From Todiramphus chloris collaris (taxonomy: Eukaryota > Chordata > Aves > Coraciiformes > Alcedinidae): a stretch of 64,000 nt of DNA. Under the pieces are notes generated by a model, which did no database searches, had not been told where the DNA came from, and worked only from the letters and a program-made list of their open reading frames with translations. The position numbers were made by a program, and so were the translations under genes. The stretch lies in contig JANVCC010000125.1 in assembly GCA_025345505.1 (NCBI GenBank), positions 2,742,894-2,806,893 on the forward strand, read 5' to 3'. Positions 26,252 through 37,600 of this stretch are shown in pieces. Within the stretch, counting starts at the first letter, position 1. Each line of letters begins with the position of its first letter.

Positions 26252-26372
26252 AAATCACAGAATCACAGAATGTTAGGGGTTGGAAGGGACCTCAAAAGAT
26301 CATCTAGTCCAACCCCCCTGCCAGAGCAGGGTCACCTAGATTAGGTCACACAGGAAGGTGTCCATGTGGGTG
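26252..26372 (-). mobile_element. CR1 3' tail, minus strand, strongly truncated
   Basis: AATCACAGAATCACAGAATG, GGGGTTGGAAGGGACCTC, AGATCATCTAGTCCAACCCC and GTCACACAGGAAGGTGTCCA are CR1 3' UTR in antisense. Same subfamily type as the nested tail at 361 and the copy at 57934. Confidence 0.9.
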
Positions 26373-27829
26373 AATGGACAAACTTATCATATTTAATAAG
26401 CTCCCAAGCTTAGAGACAATTGCAGTTTATATAACAAAATTAATTTCATTTATATATGCTGTTTTTTCATAGAGTGATGTAGGGACAGCTACAAAAAGAT
26501 CAAGAGGGAAAGTGTTTGGCTTTTAATACACGTTTCACTAAGCTAACATTAATTACCAGTGAAGTTTACTGCATCGTGCTTTTGTTGAGCTGAGAGACCT
26601 TTTCTGAACACAGTGGAGTATCTCAAAAGATTCTTCAGATTCCAGGGACAAAACCAAGTTTACTTTATAAAAATAATTAAATAAAGAAGCAGTTCATAGT
26701 TATGAATTATAATATCTGTGCTTATGCATTTTAAGGTTTCTTACACTGACTTACACAAGAAGCTATTACAAAAAAAACCCTGTTCTACCTGAAATTTTAT
26801 TTTCTGTATCTGACTGTCTGTACACTAATTGATGTCTCCTCAATCTTGTCCCACCATGTCAGGAATTCAGAATCTGCACTTCTTTTACACCATTGTAGTA
26901 AAAGGACAAATGTTATGAAGTCTTAATGCTACTAGAAAAGCTGCTGCAAAGTCAGTGTGGCTGCCTGAGATTGTGCCAGATGGTAAAGAACTGTAAGTAT
27001 AAAAAACGTCGTGTTAAGCAAGTCAGATTTGAGGGGCATGTTGTGCATCCCACGTAAATAAAACACTGTTAAAACTGACCCTGGAGTGCTTAGATTCAGG
27101 AATAAGCTCTTCTGTAGCCTCAGGAATATCTTACAATATCTACAATGCAAAATATTTCAAATATTCAGAGCAGTCTGGTTCTTTGCCAAGACCTGACAGT
27201 TTAGCGTTGCTATATTTCTCTAGATGCAGCAGCTGTGATAAAGCTCAGCTTCCCTTCCCCCCTTCCAGGACTTTCAACAGATTATTTTTTTCTCAGAAAA
27301 ATAAAACTAGGGCCAGCCTCTTTATCAGAAATACAGAGAAAATAAGGAATAAGTGTTGCATTGACACCCAAAGCTATTTCCTTGGGCCTCAGTTATCCCA
27401 ACACAAAGAAATAATTTGTATTAAATTGAAAGGTCATTGACTATACAACTGGCCAAGGATTTTCCCTGTGTGGTTGGCTTGAATTCTAACAGTTGGTTTC
27501 CTTCATAAAAGAAGTTTTAACCCTCTTGCTCTATTTGTATTCAGCGCTCTGCTGTGACCTTCTGAGCTGGATGATTCTGTCATTTTCTCAGCTCACAATA
27601 GTGAGAAACAAATCTCTATTTGGTGATTTCACTTTCCAGCACAGTCTCTTCTAGTAACTGCACTTTCTGAAGTTAACAGCATGTTTTTGCAGAGAAATGG
27701 TAACACTCAATGTTTATAGTTACTGACAAGGATTGGTGTGTGCAGAAATGCTCTTGCTTATATTTGCTCCTATAGAAGCCAAGGTCACTGCTAAATCTTG
27801 TGTACCATGCTGGGATGATGTAAAGCAAG
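26373..27829. other. Non-coding stretch, no gene recognised
   Basis: AT-rich unique sequence. The upstream part of the LTR below may extend into its last part; I could not place that boundary. Confidence 0.5.
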
Positions 27830-28255
27830 AGGTGGCACCTCTGGGGAGAAGCAGCCAGGACAGGTGACCCTAAACTGACCAACAAGGGATTCCACTCCGT
27901 GTAAGTGATATTCAGCATAAAGCTGAAGGATCACAAGGGTCAAGCTCTCTTCTTCAATAGCTGGTGTCTGAGGAATACAAAGGCTGTTCTGCCTTTGATC
28001 CCCATCTGAGCATTCCTGAATCCAGCTCTGGAATTTGGTTCCTGTCTGCCACTAAGTCCAGCCTGGGACTTCCCCAGTGCCTGCCCCGCAGCATCGATGG
28101 TGACAGTAAAGCGATTGCCATTGGAGGGGTTGGGTTCGGTGCTGGTTTTGTATATATTTCATTATTTTCCTTAATCACTGCAGTGATTTTAGTTTTCTTT
28201 TCCAACCCGTAAGTCTCTGTCCCTTATTTGCTTTTGGGAAGGGAGAGGGGTTAAT
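27830..28255 (+). mobile_element. Probable solo LTR of an avian endogenous retrovirus
   Basis: The layout fits an avian ERV LTR. A promoter-like block at about 27850-27925 (CAGCCAGGACAGGTGACCC, ACTGACCAACAAGGGATTCC, AGCATAAAG) is followed by TTTGATCCCCATCTGAGC and GGGTTGGGTTCGGTGCTGG. A T/A-rich poly(A)-region stretch comes next, and then CCAACCCGTAAGTCTCTGTC, which resembles the R/U5 start. No internal gag/pol/env sequence is adjacent on either side, so it looks like a recombined solo LTR. Termini and target-site duplication were not identified. The 82-codon open frame inside it (27964-28212) is incidental. Confidence 0.65.
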
Positions 28256-29802
28256 TTTTCTTAGGGAAAAAAATGATTTTATTACATGGATCTTTTTTGT
28301 AGCACAGAGGGATTCTTCTCTATGTGAATTATTTTGTCTCTTGCCAGGGATCCCATATAGCAGGGTTCCTACTTCCAGAGTTCTTGAGATTTTATCAGAT
28401 TCATATTAGTACCTTTCATGTTGTAGTTCTGTTTTGATAATAACTTCACCGTATCCTTGCTTTGAGGGATACATTAATTATGAACAAGAATCATCCAGTA
28501 TTTATCATTGCAGATAGGGAAATCAGAGACTAATCATGATACAGATTAATTAACTACAGGGTGACCTGGATTAGTTAATAACCTCAGTTAATTTGTAATT
28601 TTCTTTTAATATGGTGAAATACGAGGTCATAGTCATAGGTCAATGAATGTAAGATGTAGGACTGTGATGTTGGAATAACCCTAAGAAAACCATAGAGGTT
28701 TACAGTGGATAACCAATTAAACATTACACCCTTTGTGAATGATTCATATATCAGTCTTTCTCTGTTTTAATTAGGTGTGGATATCAGTTAGAAATAGCAA
28801 CGTGACTTACCACTGTATGTTCAGCAGTAGCAAAGCTTAGTTTTGATGTTCAGAATTCAAAAAGAACACCGGAAAAATCTGAAAAGGTTGAGAGATGATG
28901 GGCACAAGTGATTAGGAAAGACATTTTAAAAGTATGAGTTGGATTATCTCTTAAAAATAAATTAAGTTTAATAATCTTGAACTCTGCAAGGAGCAATCTT
29001 TTGATAGTAAAGAATCTGTTCAAGCAACAGGCAAACTAACGTGATCCAGTGGCAAAAAGCTAAACAGTGACACTGAAACTGAGATGCCTACTTTCTAACA
29101 GTGACTGTCAGCAATTCCTGTTGCAGGAACTCATGGTGTCAGCCAGAAGTTACAAACTGAACACAGAAAGTGCTCTTATTCTGTGTCTTGGGCTACACAA
29201 ACTATACAAGATGATTTTAACAATCCCTTATTGACCTTAAAATTCATTATTTTAACAATCCCTTATTGACCTTAAAATTCATTAACAGAAATCTTCGAGC
29301 CCATGACCTTCTTCTGTCACTTTGAAGAAGTGATCCCTGAACTTCCAGTTTTTCAGGAATTTCCTTCTTTTAGTCAGTGCTATATGAACAATTTCCTATA
29401 TTCTGCATCCGTGACTTCCTCTAAATTTGAGAGCACCGGAGGCCGCATAACCCTGAGTTTTATCACTAAAAAAATTCAGATAATAAAATCTCCCGTAAAG
29501 ACCCCCTCCTTGTGCTTCTGACGTATTTTGTACTTTTTGAAGAAGTCTGTTTTGAACCCTGGACTGATGACAAACTCCTGAAAGTCTGGAGCCATTTCAA
29601 CTGGGAAATTTTTTTTTTTTTCATTTAAAATACGTGAAGACTCGTCAGCAAAAAAAGTTTGTGGCTGTGATGAAACTGCACCTTGTACTTTCAGTTTCAG
29701 AGAGACATCTCTCTTCACTTTCAAGTACTTTACACAGTGGTCCCAGAGGAAATGCATTCCTCTGGTGAAGATCTACACAGAGCCAACACAGACACAGTCC
29801 CT
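28256..29802. other. Non-coding stretch with one perfect 35-bp duplication
   Basis: AT-rich. Holds the 35-bp duplication at 29214-29283 and overlapping open frames on both strands at 29303-29757, none recognised. Confidence 0.5.
29214..29283. repeat. Perfect 35-bp tandem duplication
   Basis: ATTTTAACAATCCCTTATTG and the following ACCTTAAAATTCATT occur twice head-to-tail without a mismatch, so the event is recent on the scale of local divergence. Confidence 0.95.
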
Positions 29803-30740
29803 CTGGTCGGTACTGGGACCAGTACTATTCAGTATATTCATGAACAACTTGGATGAGGGAACGGGGTGCACTGTCAGCAAGTTTGCTGATGACACCAAAC
29901 TGGGAGGAGTGGCTGACACGTCAGCAGGATGTGCTGCCATCCGGAGAGACCTGGACAGGCTGGAGAGCTGGAAGAGGGAGAAATGTAAGGAAATATAACA
30001 AGGGCAAGTGTAGAGTCTTGCACCTGGGAAAGAACACCAGGTACCAGTATAGGTTTGGGACTGACGTGTTGCAAAGCAGCGTAGGGGAAAAGGACCTGGG
30101 GGTCCTGGTGGCCAGCAGGGTGACCATGAGCCAGCAATGTGCCCTTGTGGCCAAGCAGGCCAATGGTATCCTGGGGTGTATCAGGAGTGTGGTTAGCAGG
30201 TTGAGAGAGGGTCTCCTCCCCCTCTACTCTGCCCTGGTGAAACCTCATCTGGAATATTGTGTCCAGTTCTGGGCCCCTCAGTACAAGAAGGACAGGGAAC
30301 TGCTGGAAAGAGTCCAGCGCAGAGCCACAGAGATGATGGAGGGAGTGGAGCATCTCCCTTTTGAGGAAAGGCTGAGGGAGCTGGGGCTCTTTAGCTTGCA
30401 GGAGTTAGAGGGGTGACCTCATTCATGTTGACAAATATGTAAAAGGCAAGTGTCAGGAGGATGGCACCAGGCTCTGCTCAGTGACATCCAATGATGGGAC
30501 ACGGGGCAACGGGTGCAAGCTGGAACACAGGAGGTTCCATGGAAACTTTTTCACAGTGAAGGTGACAGAACTGTCCCAGGCTGCCCAGGGAAGCTGTGGA
30601 GTCTCCTCTGGAGACTTTCCAACCCCCCCTGGCTCTGTTCCTGTGTGACCTGCTCTAGGTGACCCTGCCCTGGCAGGGGCGTTGGACTCGATGATCTTTT
30701 GAGGACCTTTCAAACCCCTAACATCCAGTGATTGTGTGAC
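29803..30740 (+). mobile_element. CR1 LINE: ORF2 reverse-transcriptase C-terminal half and 3' UTR, largest continuous copy here
   Basis: It opens with the reverse-transcriptase catalytic-core end ([15 protein letters not shown], then [10 protein letters not shown] with the ADD motif at about 29884-29892). A frameshift near 29990 moves the reading frame, which continues [29 protein letters not shown], then [20 protein letters not shown] and [11 protein letters not shown] before a premature stop at about 30414. The 3' UTR ends in CCCTAACATCCAGTGATTGT. It lies less than 100 bp from the DENND3 CpG island. Inactive: 5'-truncated, frameshifted. Confidence 0.95.
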
Positions 30741-31134
30741 CCATTGTCTGCTTCGATTCAACAGCTCAGACAGAAGTCCCAGTGCCTGCTGTGTTGCTTC
30801 TCTCTGTGCAGGCAGCTCTGCTGCTCCGGAGCGGGAAGCGCCGCGGCAGCCCGAGATCAGCCCTGTGCTTGAGGGTCACTGAAACTATGACCCACGATAA
30901 ATAACAAGGCTCTTATTTAGTGGGAGTCACATAGCCCTGCTGAGTCACCTGGAGCAAACAGGAGGGAACGGCGCCACTTTGTCAAAGCACCGACCAGGCC
31001 GTGACTTCACCCACCTCTGACGCAGCGGCGAGCGGCAGCCCGGGAGGCACTCCAGCCCCGCGGGGCCAGCAGCACCAGGAAAAATGAACTCCCCCACTTT
31101 CAATCGGGAAAGCGCCTTCCCCGGGGGCTCTCCC

Positions 31135-31196
31135 GGTGGGGCGAGGAGGCGAGGCGAGGCGAGGCGAGGCGAGGTGAGGAGAGGCGAGGCGAGGCG
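31135..31196. repeat. GAGGC pentanucleotide tandem repeat in the promoter
   Basis: About ten imperfect units of GAGGC/GAGGT/GAGGA in a row, about 350-410 bp before the DENND3 start codon. The same bases give arginine/glycine-rich open frames on both strands, which are compositional artefacts. Confidence 0.9.
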
Positions 31197-31546
31197 GCCC
31201 CGCGGGCAGCGGCAGCGGGCGGGCAGCGGCGGGGCGGGAACCCCCGCAGCCCCAGCCTCGCGCCCCGCCCCTCCAGAGGGCGGTGAGAGGCGACGCCCCG
31301 CCCCCGCCCGGCCCGCGAGGCCGCCTCAGGCACGTCCCGGCTTTCTGACTGGTCACAAGCCCTCAGAGCGACGGGGAGGACAGCCAATCAACGTGCGCGT
31401 TACCCTGAGGGGCGGGGAGGGGCTGCCGTGCGCGAGCTGCCCCTCTCCCCTGGCCGCGCTCTCCCGCCCGCCGCAGCCCGGCCCGGCCCGCGGGGAAGGA
31501 GTCGCGGCAGCTCCCTCGGTCCCGGCCGCCCCTGCCCCGCCGTGCC

Positions 31547-31612
31547 ATGGAGGACGTGCTGCCCTCGGGCCTGCTGGAGATCTGCCTGCTGGTCGGTGTG
31601 CCCAGGGAGCGG
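31547..31612 (+). CDS. DENND3: DENND3 exon 1 (coding part, residues 1-22)
   Basis: Starts at an ATG in strong context: G at -3 and G at +4. It encodes a short hydrophobic leader including LPSGLLEIC, which resembles the DENND3 N-terminus. The exon ends after a complete codon (phase 0) at the donor CGG|GTGAGG. The following intron is 5016 bp. Because this exon sits in a CpG island directly before a long G-run, a slightly different donor cannot be excluded, but phase 0 is required to join exon 2. Confidence 0.8.
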
Positions 31613-34600
31613 GTGAGGGCGCTCCTCCAGGGGAGGGGGGCCCGGGGCCGGGGGGGGGCGGGGGGGGGGGGGGGGGGGCGCTGCGCGGTGCCCAGCGGCC
31701 CGGCCGGTCTGGGGGACAGCGTCTGCCCGCGCCGTTCTCTGCTCGGAGGTCCAAGCGGAGTCTGCGCCGGGTCAGTTCCTGTCCGGGCCTCTCTTCCCCC
31801 GTACGGTCTTGAGTAAAACTGTTGGGCTGCCTCGTTGCTGTTGTCATGGGATAGAGCCGAAATAATTTGAAGAAAGCTTGTTTTGACAGGCCGTCATAGA
31901 CAGAGCAGGGACAGTTTGGTAGGGGCGTGAAGTGATTACACTTTTCCAAAGGTCTGAGCTTTGGAACGAAGTGTAGTGTAGAATGAAGAATGCAGTGTGG
32001 CTTTATGCGAGCAGGAGCAGCAGAATGCTTGAACAGTGCATATCCTTTACTGGGTGACATCCCATTTCCCGCTTTCCGTTGAAGATAACAGGGCAGTAAA
32101 GCCCGGTAAGGTCTATCCTTAGGACAACACGAAATCTAAATCCCTCTGTGTGACCTTAGCGCTCTGAATTTGGCATAACCCGCGCACTTCCAATACGGCA
32201 GAAGTTGATGGGTTGGTTTCTCGGCAGAAGTTGATGGGTTGGTTTCTGCTTTGAATATGTGGTTTGTAAATTCTTTATGCCTGTAGCCGCTTCACACGTG
32301 AGTTAACAGTTAAAATCTTCTTCCTCATTTTTGCTCTGTTAAAACGTTTTGATGGTTTTGTCACATACCCGGGAGCTGCCCAGCTTGTGGGAGTAGCCGT
32401 GGTGCCAGCACGTGCTGAAAAGCCAAGCTGTTCCCAGGGATCTCGCTTGTCTTGCTTGCACTTGAATTTGATTGTGCGCTCTAATAGCATTAGATAAAGG
32501 AGTCTTTGTTAAACTTGTTGCCGCTCGCTCGTTCAGGAGGTGGCTTTTGCTGATGTCAGCTTCTTAAGTGATATCAGCTAAGCAGAGGGTTCCAGGATCT
32601 CATTCATGTATGCATTCAATTGGGGAAATAGTTGTGCCATAAATGTAAACGCCAGACTTTGGAAATCAGCGTGTGTGTGGCGTTTCAGCACCAGCATGAG
32701 AAGTAAACCCAAAAGAAAGTGCATTTCTTTTTCTTTCTGGGCTGGTCAATTTGATCTCATTGTTTCCAAAAAACCTGTAGAGCAACAAATAAGAAATTGT
32801 CTACAAAAAGTAGAAGCCACCCCAATATTCGGATCACACGGCAGGTTGTGAATTGTCTCTTTGCTCACGGTGTAGAATGGACAACAGACAGGAAAGTAGT
32901 CCCTGTGCTTCTCAAGATTAACTGTGGTAATGTCCCTGCAAGCTGTTGCACCACTGGGATTTCAGTCACTGTCTTAGGGCTAGTTTATAGATTTACTCCA
33001 CTCCCTTCTGCAGCACTGTCTATGTGTGCCAATGGTGGAATATGTTTGGTGTCTAATTTCAGTGATTGTAGAAAGAAGAGACCTTGCTGAGAGCAAATGA
33101 GAACATTTCAGTGGGAAGGAAATAGTGGACCTCTGATCATATTCACAGGTGAAACAGCAGGGTAAAAATCTTGATAATACTTCAGGTCTTGGTCTTGCAG
33201 GTGTGTTTGTGCACTCTTTATTGCATTATAGAACAATAAAGTCAATGGGGTCAGTGGGAATGATAGAACCTGCTCCCAAAGAAACACAAGTCTGGTATGA
33301 CAGACCTGTTGTTGATGGGGATTCCAGGAAGAAAGATACAGTCTTGCACTGAAGCTCATGAAACTGCAGTTTTTGGGGTATCATTCATCAATTGTCCTTA
33401 TTGCCAAGGCAGTTGTCGGTCTTAAGACTTCAATTTGAGGTTACTATTTTAGTGTTGGCAGTGTGTATTTTGTAAGAATGAGATATACAGTAGTAAATAT
33501 CCCACAACCACCTTTGATAAGACTTCTTTCCCTTTGTTATCTTCAGCTATAAAGCTGGGGTTTTGATATGGTGAGTATGATGTGCAGCCTGTTTGGGGGA
33601 TGTCTCAGATCTTCCCATCATTCAGTTCTGTATCTGCCTACCACAGTCAGTGGTACAGATCTTGCCTCTCACAGTGTCTGCATCATGCTTTCTGGCCCTG
33701 CCAATGCAGACATAACCACCAAACCATTTTTTTCCTTCTTCTGTTATGCCCTCCTAGGTGTCAAGTTTTGCAAAAGAGATGAGATGTGATCAAGTATCTG
33801 CCTTCCAGTACTTAAAGGGGGCCTGCAAGAAAGCTGGAGAGGGACTTTTCACAAGGTTATGTTGTGGTATGACCAGGGACAATGGCTTTAAACTTAAAGA
33901 GGGTAGGTTTAGATTAGATGTAAAGAAGTACTTCGGTGTGAGGGTGCTGAGGCACTGGAACAGGTTGCCAAACTATATGAGGGCTGGAGCACCAAGGGGA
34001 AGAATCTCCTTCCTAAGGGATTTCTGACACTTGGCTGCATGAGACCCAGAGCAACCTGATCCAATTTCAAACCTGTGATTGCTTTGAGCAAAGGGTTGCA
34101 ATAGAACCTACAAAGGTCCCCTGCAGCCTAATTTTTCTAAGGTTTCATAATTTTCCCTGCCCAATTATTCCTTAAAGAAGCCAGTTCTTTCATGACATTC
34201 AAAGTGAAATTAACTTCTTGAGTGATGGGAAGAGGAGAATGAGATCAAGGAAACACCAAATAGCTGAGATCACACTCCAGGATGTGGTTTCAACACTACT
34301 TTTGTGTCTGAAACAGTGCAGTCAGTGTAAAATGTCTGTCTCTTATCTGTGTCCTATATGGCACCATTGTTACAGGATCATAAGCATTAAATGGGGATGG
34401 AATAAAATCCCTGACTTCTGGGATCTTGTGGAATTACAGGAAAGAAACAGCATTAGTGTTTATAAGAAGCTATGTACAATGCAAGGAGATTTGATAGTAA
34501 AAAGCTACCAAAGAGGAGCATCTCAAAACGAAGAAGTAACAGTAGAAGCAGAGAATCTAAAATGTTGAAAGAATTGTAGAACAAGTGAATATTGTTCCGT

Positions 34601-37600
34601 TGCTGCCCATTCTCTATCCCTGAACTGAAAGTGGAAGAAAATATGACTTTGGCTGTAGACGTTAACGGGAGCAGACTCGAGTGCTGACAGCTGAGTCACT
34701 GGGTCAGTCCCAGTGCTGTTCTCTGTGCGTGTGTGAGAATGATGCTTAATGCCTCTGTCCTGGTTCAAGACATCAAGGACCTGCCATTTTAGAAGCTGTT
34801 CCACTGGGAGGCTATTAAATCGCTGGCTGTCATCCAGCACTTTGTAGCACAGAGATGCTTTCAGTTTAAGTTGGGGATTGCTCTGTCAAAGCAGCTTTGT
34901 CAGAAAACCTCCGCGGGGCAAATCTGCCAAGTTAAGATTGCGACTCTTCGAGTAGGTCTGTGTTTTTCTTGCATAACAGCCTCGGGGCTGAGCCTGAATT
35001 CTTAATTGCATTCTGAAATGTTTAGCTGCATGTTATTTGGAGAATGAGCGTGTTGGATTGATCTGCCTTTCCAGTTTCTTCGCTTAGGATGGTTGTGAGC
35101 TGCCAGCTAAGGAAAATGACACTTCAGCTTTTTAGCACGGCAGGACATGGCACTCAGTACCCCACTTTATGATGTGATTTTTAAAGTCATTCCTATCGTT
35201 TGAATATCCCAGTGGATGCTTTTATGAACTTATATCTTTTACACTCTGACTTCTTTCTAGTCAGACTCTGTGTGTTCATTAAAGGAGTGCTTTTTCACTC
35301 CTTATTTTCATTGAAGTACTTTCAAGTGTCCTCTTATAGAATATGGTGGAGCTTAAGACACAGTAACTAATACATCCTGAAGATAAGTATTCTGTCTTAT
35401 TTTCTCTATGATGCTGAAATGTGAGGAAGACTAGTGCTGGACTCATCTAATAGGACAAATAAACTGAGACTTTCTGTTCCAAAACTCGTACGGTGGAAGA
35501 TTTGCTTCAGTGAAGCAACAGCTTTGTGTGTTTTATAAAGTAGGGAAATGACAAGACAGGCCAGCTTTGGTTCTTGAGGAATATCTCACGTAAAAGCAAT
35601 GCTAATGCATTGTGTCTGAAGGTGAAAGCAGCAGGTATGCTTCAGCTATCTCTGCATCTGTTGGCAAAAAGTTGCAAATGAAACAGCTTTTTAGCCCCAG
35701 TGAGGCTCGCCTTTTCCTGTTTCCAAACATCCGTTGACTAAACAAAGCTTTTACTTGCTGCTTTGACTTTGCAGGAAGAATTAAAAATGCAGTGAAGTCA
35801 TTGAAAATGCAGCTACTCGTCTCTGCTCTATGGTCAAGAATCCAAAGAGTGCTCCCAAGGACAAGTTAATCTCCACTTCTGATCTCCCCAGGGTTTTTGT
35901 AGCAAGGCAGTGAGGTCTGGCAGAGCAGGAGTGCTTTACAAAGCTGCCTGCTAAAAAAGGTTGTGGTTATGCACATCCTGTTGGGATGCATGTTCCAGTT
36001 AGTCATCAGTATATCGAGAGATTTTCATGGCTTCTTAAAATTGTGTTTATTGTAACAGTGACTGTTGTAGTTAATTGCACTGTCTTAATTGCCTTATGAA
36101 GTTAAAAGGTGTCTTGTGAAAGCTTGTGTGGGTTTTGTTGTTGTTGGTTTTGTTTTCCTGCAAAGGTCTTCCTGGGTCAAAATGAAGCCTTTCCTAAAGG
36201 TGAACAAAGACTTACCTAGGGAGTTCAGCTATTTTAATTTGTTTTAATTTATTTGTTGCCTGGTTTCTCTTACTACCAGTGTTTACATTAAGAATGGCTT
36301 AACTTTATCCTGGCACTTCAAAGGAGGAAATATTGTATTTGATATTTGTTTGTTTTCTTATGCCAAGAGGCATAATGTTGAAATGGTATTTTGAATGATG
36401 AAGAATGATTCTTTGCCTGCTGAAAATACCCAGAGTATTCCTCTTGCATTAATATATGTAAAGCAAGAAATTAGAAGGAAAAAATAATTATTTAGGAAGA
36501 AAAAAAAATGTATTCTAAACTCACAGTTTTAGGGGTAGGGAGAAGCAGGGTTAAAAATGGATCAAAAAAACCTATCGAGTGTCAACATAGTGATTGTTTG
36601 TATGTTTTGTTTCGATTTCTTTTGACAGGGTACTCAAAGAAAACCCAAGAGTCTTCCTCCCCTCGACCCAGAAGTTCTTTCTGTATTTGTGCCTCCATTT
36701 ATCAGCAGAGATGACATTCAGGTGAATAATCCTTGTAATAACTTGAATAAAAATAAGCGCCGGTCTTTCCGAAAGAAAAAAGAGAGGCCAAAGATTGAAA
36801 ATGTCAAGAGTCTCAACGGGGAGCAGAAAGCACCTGACACTGAAGATGTTGCTGTTCCGAAGGACATCGATCTCCTTGGTTTGCCACAGCTATGCTTCCC
36901 AGGTACAGCATGGCTCGTGCTTCATCAGAACTCTTTCACTATGTATTTGCTGACCCATAGCCAATTGCATTTATTTTTTTAATGATCATCTTCTCTGTCT
37001 CTGTATTTCACTGTGTAAAGCCATGTCTGCTCTTGAGCAGTGATGACAGCAGCGTTTACCTGACTGGGCTGCCCTTGCTCTGCATGCCTCTCTGGTGTGA
37101 AACAGCTCCAGTACCAATAGCAGCTGCACCACTTGCAAGAGAAGGGAGCTGAAAGTCCCTTTCTCTCTTACTGGTGAATCTTGGTTTCAGTGACGTGCAC
37201 ACACTTGTAAAATTCTTTTTTTCCCCCAAAATGACTGAGTACTCTTTCACTTTTCAGTTGGTATTAAGATATACCTGAAATAGTGACTGTTTCCTCCAGA
37301 TTTAACTGCAGGATTTTTTAATATTCATGTTGCTATTGCAGACTTTATGAATACCTTGAAAGAACAAAACCCATCTATTGTGTTTTGCCTCTTAAAATGC
37401 AGAATAGTTACATAATATTTTTGCTTCTTCAGTGCTGTGCAGCTTTGTAACAACTCAGATTAAATGAACTGTGGGTGTTCATTTTAATCTCTTAAAATGA
37501 GGCATTTCTGTGGAAATTAAGTGGAAATGTGCAAGTTTTGTCATAAATTGCTTTTCAAGCAGCTGTAGTTAAAAATGTAGTTAAAAGGAAGTTTTCTGCC

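Larger units (their letters stand above)
30820..31760 (+). promoter_or_regulatory. CpG island spanning the DENND3 promoter and exon 1
   Basis: A GC-rich, CpG-dense block that contrasts sharply with the AT-rich flanks. It contains a CCAAT box at 31384-31388 and several GC (Sp1/KLF-type) boxes, including 31231-31239, about 31291-31308 and about 31409-31424. An AP-1-like TGAGTCA lies at 30941-30947. I see no convincing TATA box, so initiation is probably dispersed; the start site cannot be fixed from sequence. Bird CpG-island promoters are often bidirectional, so a divergent non-coding transcript is possible, but nothing here shows one. Confidence 0.85.
31613..36628 (+). other. DENND3 intron 1
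   Basis: 5 kb, donor GTGAGG, acceptor TTGACAG. It holds the G-run, the 26-bp duplication, and one plus-strand CR1 (33804-34147). No other gene or RNA recognised; the open frame at 34218-34568 has no domain. Confidence 0.85.

Noticed and set aside
27964..28212. 82-codon frame with a membrane-like segment
   Set aside because: Lies inside the probable LTR and is matched by an equally long antisense frame.
31084..31812. 242-codon plus-strand frame through the CpG island
   Set aside because: Gly/Arg/Pro-rich composition comes from the GAGGC array and G-run. It overlaps DENND3 exon 1 in another frame and has no domain.
31353..32060. 235-codon minus-strand frame opposite exon 1
   Set aside because: The proline run mirrors the G-run; compositional shadow without splice logic or motif.
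34218..34568. 116-codon plus-strand frame in intron 1
   Set aside because: No domain and no splice sites in phase with exon 1 or 2.
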